From Candidatus Delongbacteria bacterium (GTDB lineage Bacteria; CAIWAD01), in contig JBAYTZ010000011.1 of the NCBI GenBank assembly GCA_041675285.1, forward strand, positions 59,470 through 123,469: a DNA stretch of 64,000 bases, read 5' to 3'. Of the stretch, positions 60,522 through 64,000 are shown one piece after another. The position numbers and the translations under genes are program-made. Position 1 is the stretch's first letter, and each line of letters begins with the position of its first letter. Under the pieces are notes generated by a model. The model had not been told where the DNA came from and did no database searches. It saw only the letters and a list, made by a program, of their open reading frames with translations.

Positions 60522-61730
60522 TCAGTAGTCGCTGGTCATGATCATCAGCGGTTTGGCCTCGAAGCGCTCGTAGACGGGGCGCAGCCGGTCCGTGGAGTAG
60601 AACTTGGCCACGTCCACCAGCTTTTTGCTGGCCGTGACCACGCCGATGGGCACGTGGTCGTAACGGCCGTTGCGCACGCAGATCAGCCGGCCGTCGCTGC
60701 CGTCGAGGATCAGGTCCATGGCCAGGTTGCCGAAGGCCATGGGCACGATGGAATCCGTGGCGTCCGGATCCCCGCAGCGCACCATGTAGCCCAGGCGCTG
60801 ATTGATCACGTTGATCCGCCGTCCCTGGTTGTACTTGACGGACAGCTCCTTCAGCTTGGCGCTGACCAGGTCGCCGATCCCGCCCAGCTTCTTGTGCCCG
60901 AACATGTCCTGCTCGTGGTTCTCGTAGGCCATCTCCTCCATGCCCTGGAAGCGCGCGCCTTCGCTCACCAGCACGACGCTGTACTTGGAGGGGTTGGAGA
61001 AGCGGTCGGCGGTCATCAGTTCGCAGAGCCGCTCGATGTCGAACAGGTGTTCGGGGATGACGCAGCGGTTGGCCGCGCCGGCCATGGTGGGCAGCAGGGC
61101 CGTGTAGCCCGCGTAGCGCCCGAAGACTTCCAGCACCAGGAAGCGCTCATGGCTGCCCGCGCTGGTGCGCAGGGCGTGGGTCAGTTCGATGGTGCGCGTG
61201 ACGCAGGTGGAAAAGCCGATGCAGTAGTCCGTGCCCGGGACGTCGTTGTCCATGGTCTTGGGGATGGCCAGGACCTTGACACCCTCTTTCTGCAGCCGCA
61301 CGCCGTAGGAGAGGGTGTCGTCGCCGCCGATGGGCACCAGGTGGTCGATGCCCAGCCAGTTCAGGTTGGCCAGGACCTCGGGGGTCAGGTCGTTGACCTC
61401 GGCGCCGTAGCTGGCCAGCAGGTGCTCGGGCACGTTGGCCTTGGGCACGTGGCTGGGCCGGGTGCGCGAGGTGTGCAGGAAGGTCCCGCCCGTGCGCCCC
61501 ACCTTGTTGACGATGTTCTCCGTCAGCTCGACGATGTTCTCGCTGTTATCGGCGGCGGCGTCCCGCTGCAGTTCGATCAGGCCCGCCCAGCCCCGCCGGA
61601 TGCCCAGCACGCGGTAGCCTTCCCGCAGGGCCCGCACGGTCAGGGCGCGGATGGCCGGGTTCAGCCCCGGCACGTCGCCGCCGCCCGTCAGGATGCCGAT
61701 GGTGCCGCGCTTGGTCTTGATGTTCGCCAT
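60522..61730 (-). CDS. 6-phosphofructokinase, likely pyrophosphate-dependent
   Basis: A 402-residue phosphofructokinase that phosphorylates fructose-6-phosphate. The phosphoryl-donor motif reads GGDDT (135-139) with Asp138, where ATP enzymes have GGDGS, and the second diagnostic is PKTMDND (157-163) with Lys158, where ATP enzymes have PGTIDND. Both residues are those of pyrophosphate-using PFKs. Asp161 is the expected catalytic base. The PPi enzyme works in both glycolysis and gluconeogenesis and saves ATP. GGGAG lies before the ATG. The donor is inferred from two positions only. Confidence 0.9.
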   Translation of the reverse strand: MANIKTKRGTIGILTGGGDVPGLNPAIRALTVRALREGYRVLGIRRGWAGLIELQRDAAADNSENIVELTENIVNKVGRTGGTFLHTSRTRPSHVPKANVPEHLLASYGAEVNDLTPEVLANLNWLGIDHLVPIGGDDTLSYGVRLQKEGVKVLAIPKTMDNDVPGTDYCIGFSTCVTRTIELTHALRTSAGSHERFLVLEVFGRYAGYTALLPTMAGAANRCVIPEHLFDIERLCELMTADRFSNPSKYSVVLVSEGARFQGMEEMAYENHEQDMFGHKKLGGIGDLVSAKLKELSVKYNQGRRINVINQRLGYMVRCGDPDATDSIVPMAFGNLAMDLILDGSDGRLICVRNGRYDHVPIGVVTASKKLVDVAKFYSTDRLRPVYERFEAKPLMIMTSDY

Positions 61731-61814
61731 GTGGATCTCCCGTTGAACGCCCCCAAGGTAAGGGACGGGAAACAGCGAAAGGAGGCGACCGGCGCGGGGA
61801 CATCAGGAGAACCG

Positions 61815-61849
61815 ACCACAGAGACACAGAGGACACAGAGGACACAGAT
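61815..61849. repeat. short ACACAGAGG tandem repeats
   Basis: Near-perfect short tandem copies of ACACAGAGG in the intergenic gap next to the palindromic repeat at 61895. Length about 35 bp. Confidence 0.75.
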
Positions 61850-61894
61850 CTCGGAACGGGCGGAGCGGCTGGGGAGCTGAGGCGAAGCCACCTC

Positions 61895-61948
61895 CCTTCC
61901 CCCTCGCCCCGAGGGGGAAGGCGCCGCAAAGCGGCGGGGGATGGGGGC
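61895..61948 (-). repeat. dispersed palindromic intergenic repeat, copy 3
   Basis: CCTTCCCCCTCGCCCCGAGG is the start of one hairpin, followed by GCGCCGCAAAGCGGCGG, a second hairpin, and ATGGGGGC. Reverse-complemented, it matches 23178-23231 almost base for base except in the two loops. It is in the gap before the beta-helix gene. Confidence 0.78.
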
Positions 61949-61982
61949 TTAGACTTGACAGGTGCTGCACCTGACCTTGGGC

Positions 61983-63998
61983 TCAGCGCAGCAGGGTGAT
62001 GACTCGACTCTCCGTCCTGCCGCCTGCCTCCAGCTGCACCACGTAGAGGCCGCTGGCCACGTGCTTGCCCTGGAAGGGGAAGAGGTGCGTGCCGGCGGGC
62101 AGGATCCCATTCGCCAGCACGGTCACCTCTTGACCCAGCAGGTTGTGCACACTTAGGCGAACTGGAATGGGACGTGCCAGGGTGAGGGGAATCCGTGTCA
62201 CGGGATTGAAGGGGTTGGGCCAGGGCGCGCCCAGATGGAAGCCTGTGGGGCGGGCCTGGGCGGTCCAGGCCGGGAGCGCCACCCACGCCGTGTCGGTCTG
62301 GACGGCCAACGGCCCCCCGAACAAGCCCATGTCATTGCGGCGCGTGCCCAGGGCGGGAAAGAGCGCCCTGCCCGGCACGGCCGGATCCTCCGGGTCCTCG
62401 AACTCGGGGCCGGGGTTGCCCGCGTCCACACAGGGCGAGGCCACCGACAGGAAGGGCGCGCCAAGCAGTGGGTCGAACTGGGGATCCACATCCACCAGAC
62501 AGTTGCTTTGCAGGGCCATGGGTTCAGGAAGCAAACTGTGGCGGTACACACCGGGCAGGGGAAGCAGATCAATGGGCGCATCGGGTAACAAATACCAGCC
62601 CGATGGTTCCGCTTCAAACTGGTCCACGGTGTTGTTCCAGAACAGACAGCCATCGAACACGATGCGCCCGGATTCACCGTATTCACCCCAGTCGAACCAT
62701 GAGGCACCAGGAAGCACCAAGCCGGGCAGATTGCAGTTCATGAACACGCTGTTGCGAACATAAGTGGTGTCGCCGGTATTCGCGGCAAAGGCCACTTGCT
62801 CGGATTCGAAAGTGGTGGGCAGGTTCGAATGGATCCCGTCAAACAGGCAATTGGTGATTCGGCTACGAATACCCCGGAAGTACAGAGCCCTCCGAGATAG
62901 ATTGCGGAACACGGTATTTTCGACGACGAAATTATCGCTACCACCGTCAACGGGGTGGTGACCCACAGAGACACCCCCCTCGTCGTTTCCTTCAAACAGG
63001 CAGTTTTGGATAGAAAATGTGGAATTGTCATAGAGTTCCAGATCGAAGTACAAGAAACTGCCAATGTTGGTATCGACCCAGTACGTATCCGTGCTATTCT
63101 CCCGCCAAGGATACTCAGGGTTCAAGTTCCGATACCGATTGTTGCGAAAGACGCAGTTTTGCAAATGGTAGCTGCGGCGGTTGTAGGATTCTACCCGAAT
63201 GCCCCAGCCCTGCACGCCCTCGATGGGGCGGGTGATGGTGCTGTAGTCCCGCAGGTCAATGACGTCGTTGTCTTCGAACACACAGTCCACCATGGCGTTG
63301 CCGGGAGACCCCTCCCCAACCTTTTGCAGGAGCAATACCTGATGAAATGTGCTGGTGGGATCGGGATCCGAAGGATTCGGTGCATAGATGAAGCGATTGC
63401 GGCGAAACGTTGAATGGCGCAGCTCCCCCGGTCTAATCATAAACAGAGCGTTGAATATGTTGAACGCTTGCTCCCCCACGTAGGTGCTATCACCAATCAA
63501 GCAGTCTTCCACCGTCACATGCTGGACCAAACAACTCGGAGCAGATATTGTAGCGCCCGCACAACGGGCCACAGTAGCCCGGTTTCGAAGGAAACACAGG
63601 CTGTCGATATCGGCAACACTATAGGCGCCCAGTTCCACTCCTCTCGAATAATCATCGTCAGTGAAGCCCGTTCCCCATTGATGGTTGTCTGTACACACTA
63701 TGTTGCGTGCATGAAGATACGACGAGCTGGAAATGGTCAACAAGGGATCCACGCGCCATGAATTATTGCGGAAGTAGATATCATGAACGTTCACATAGCC
63801 GATATCCAAAGGGTTATTGGTGCCAATTATCACACTTGTCACAACAGTCTGATTCTCGATTACGATATCGCTTGCATCACTGCTGTCCGGTTGAGCCGCC
63901 CGGAGTTTATCGTAGCGCCAGTGCTGGAGCGGGCTGCGGGCGAGTTTTACTTGGTGTCGATTTGAACTGAGGTGGCCAGTTCGTGTGTAGCTTCCCGG
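61983..63998 (-). CDS. partial beta-helix exoprotein with C-terminal sorting domain
   Basis: The reading frame stays open from the stop at 61983 to the right edge (671 codons), so the N-terminus lies outside the window and the apparent GTG start at 63842 is not the real one. The body has short repeats rich in N and V (FRNNRF, FEDNDVIDL, FRNNRYRNL, FEGNDEGGV, FWNNTVD), the pattern of a right-handed beta-helix as in pectate-lyase-like surface proteins. The last 85 or so residues form a sorting domain (GAPWPNPFNPVTRIPL to SGLYVVQLEAGG). Much of it (about 62600-63900) has markedly lower GC than the rest of the window. No catalytic residues were recognised. Confidence 0.8.
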   Translation of the reverse strand, partial: PGSYTRTGHLSSNRHQVKLARSPLQHWRYDKLRAAQPDSSDASDIVIENQTVVTSVIIGTNNPLDIGYVNVHDIYFRNNSWRVDPLLTISSSSYLHARNIVCTDNHQWGTGFTDDDYSRGVELGAYSVADIDSLCFLRNRATVARCAGATISAPSCLVQHVTVEDCLIGDSTYVGEQAFNIFNALFMIRPGELRHSTFRRNRFIYAPNPSDPDPTSTFHQVLLLQKVGEGSPGNAMVDCVFEDNDVIDLRDYSTITRPIEGVQGWGIRVESYNRRSYHLQNCVFRNNRYRNLNPEYPWRENSTDTYWVDTNIGSFLYFDLELYDNSTFSIQNCLFEGNDEGGVSVGHHPVDGGSDNFVVENTVFRNLSRRALYFRGIRSRITNCLFDGIHSNLPTTFESEQVAFAANTGDTTYVRNSVFMNCNLPGLVLPGASWFDWGEYGESGRIVFDGCLFWNNTVDQFEAEPSGWYLLPDAPIDLLPLPGVYRHSLLPEPMALQSNCLVDVDPQFDPLLGAPFLSVASPCVDAGNPGPEFEDPEDPAVPGRALFPALGTRRNDMGLFGGPLAVQTDTAWVALPAWTAQARPTGFHLGAPWPNPFNPVTRIPLTLARPIPVRLSVHNLLGQEVTVLANGILPAGTHLFPFQGKHVASGLYVVQLEAGGRTESRVITLLR

Positions 63999-64000
63999 GA

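Overview
The window is a 64 kb piece of a GC-rich bacterial chromosome that is dense in genes and mostly housekeeping in content. The host looks like a diderm bacterium of the FCB group (the Fibrobacteres-Chlorobi-Bacteroidetes side, probably one of its high-GC candidate phyla). Five secreted proteins carry a PNPFNP-type C-terminal sorting domain. A DUF4837 lipoprotein and the 'alternative' bacteroidete-type GlmU are present, as are DUF2723 and GT39 membrane glycosyltransferases, a full Tol-Pal system and phosphofructokinase residues of the pyrophosphate-dependent type. I cannot name the species. No rRNA, convincing tRNA, CRISPR array, transposase or phage gene was found.

Layout. (1) 1-15592, minus strand: fmt-def, yajC, two hydrolases, a Trm112-like protein, a thioesterase and accA. 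These are followed by a surface-glycan/protein-glycosylation set: a DPM1-like polyprenyl-phosphate sugar synthase, an RfbD-like reductase, a GT39-like membrane protein, two GT2 enzymes and a DUF2723 membrane protein. purE and the DUF4837 lipoprotein lie among them. (2) 16166-22196, plus strand: a secreted-protein cluster with an OprO/OprP-type porin, a YjiK-like protein and three lamin-tail-domain (LTD) proteins. It ends at a bidirectional terminator. (3) 22280-28443, minus: a Tol-Pal operon in unusual order, glcD-pal-tolQ-tolR-tonB/tolA-tolB-cpoB. (4) 28846-31773, minus: parA-parB-glmU, then a predicted secreted GT-A-like protein of unknown role. (5) 33161-37634, plus: three monocistronic secreted proteins with the same C-terminal sorting domain, each with a strong terminator; two are paralogues over their whole length. 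(6) 37718-40400: an HD-GYP protein, a repeat-containing surface protein and a CDF metal exporter. (7) 40404-45936: a sodium-pumping methylmalonyl-CoA decarboxylase operon (mmdA-oadG-biotin carrier-oadB), a small membrane protein and a CYTH protein, flanked by two arrays of the same 11-bp repeat. (8) 45942-58538, minus: a transglutaminase-like exoprotein, ChrA, a VWA membrane protein, tsaD, a YbbR-like protein, trkH, trkA, a small Cys-rich protein and serS. (9) 58652-63998, minus: a globin-coupled chemoreceptor, a phosphofructokinase with pyrophosphate-type residues, and a truncated beta-helix exoprotein in visibly lower-GC DNA.

Several genes share one energy theme: propionate/succinate-type sodium pumping, pyrophosphate-using glycolysis and haem-based redox or oxygen taxis suggest a facultative or anaerobic heterotroph. 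The most unusual DNA-level features are the paired 11-bp arrays, two short tandem duplications of gene 3' ends that include the stop codon, and at least three families of dispersed intergenic inverted repeats. No defence or mobile system was seen. The best candidate for an undescribed functional unit is the porin-LTD-YjiK cluster at 16-22 kb.
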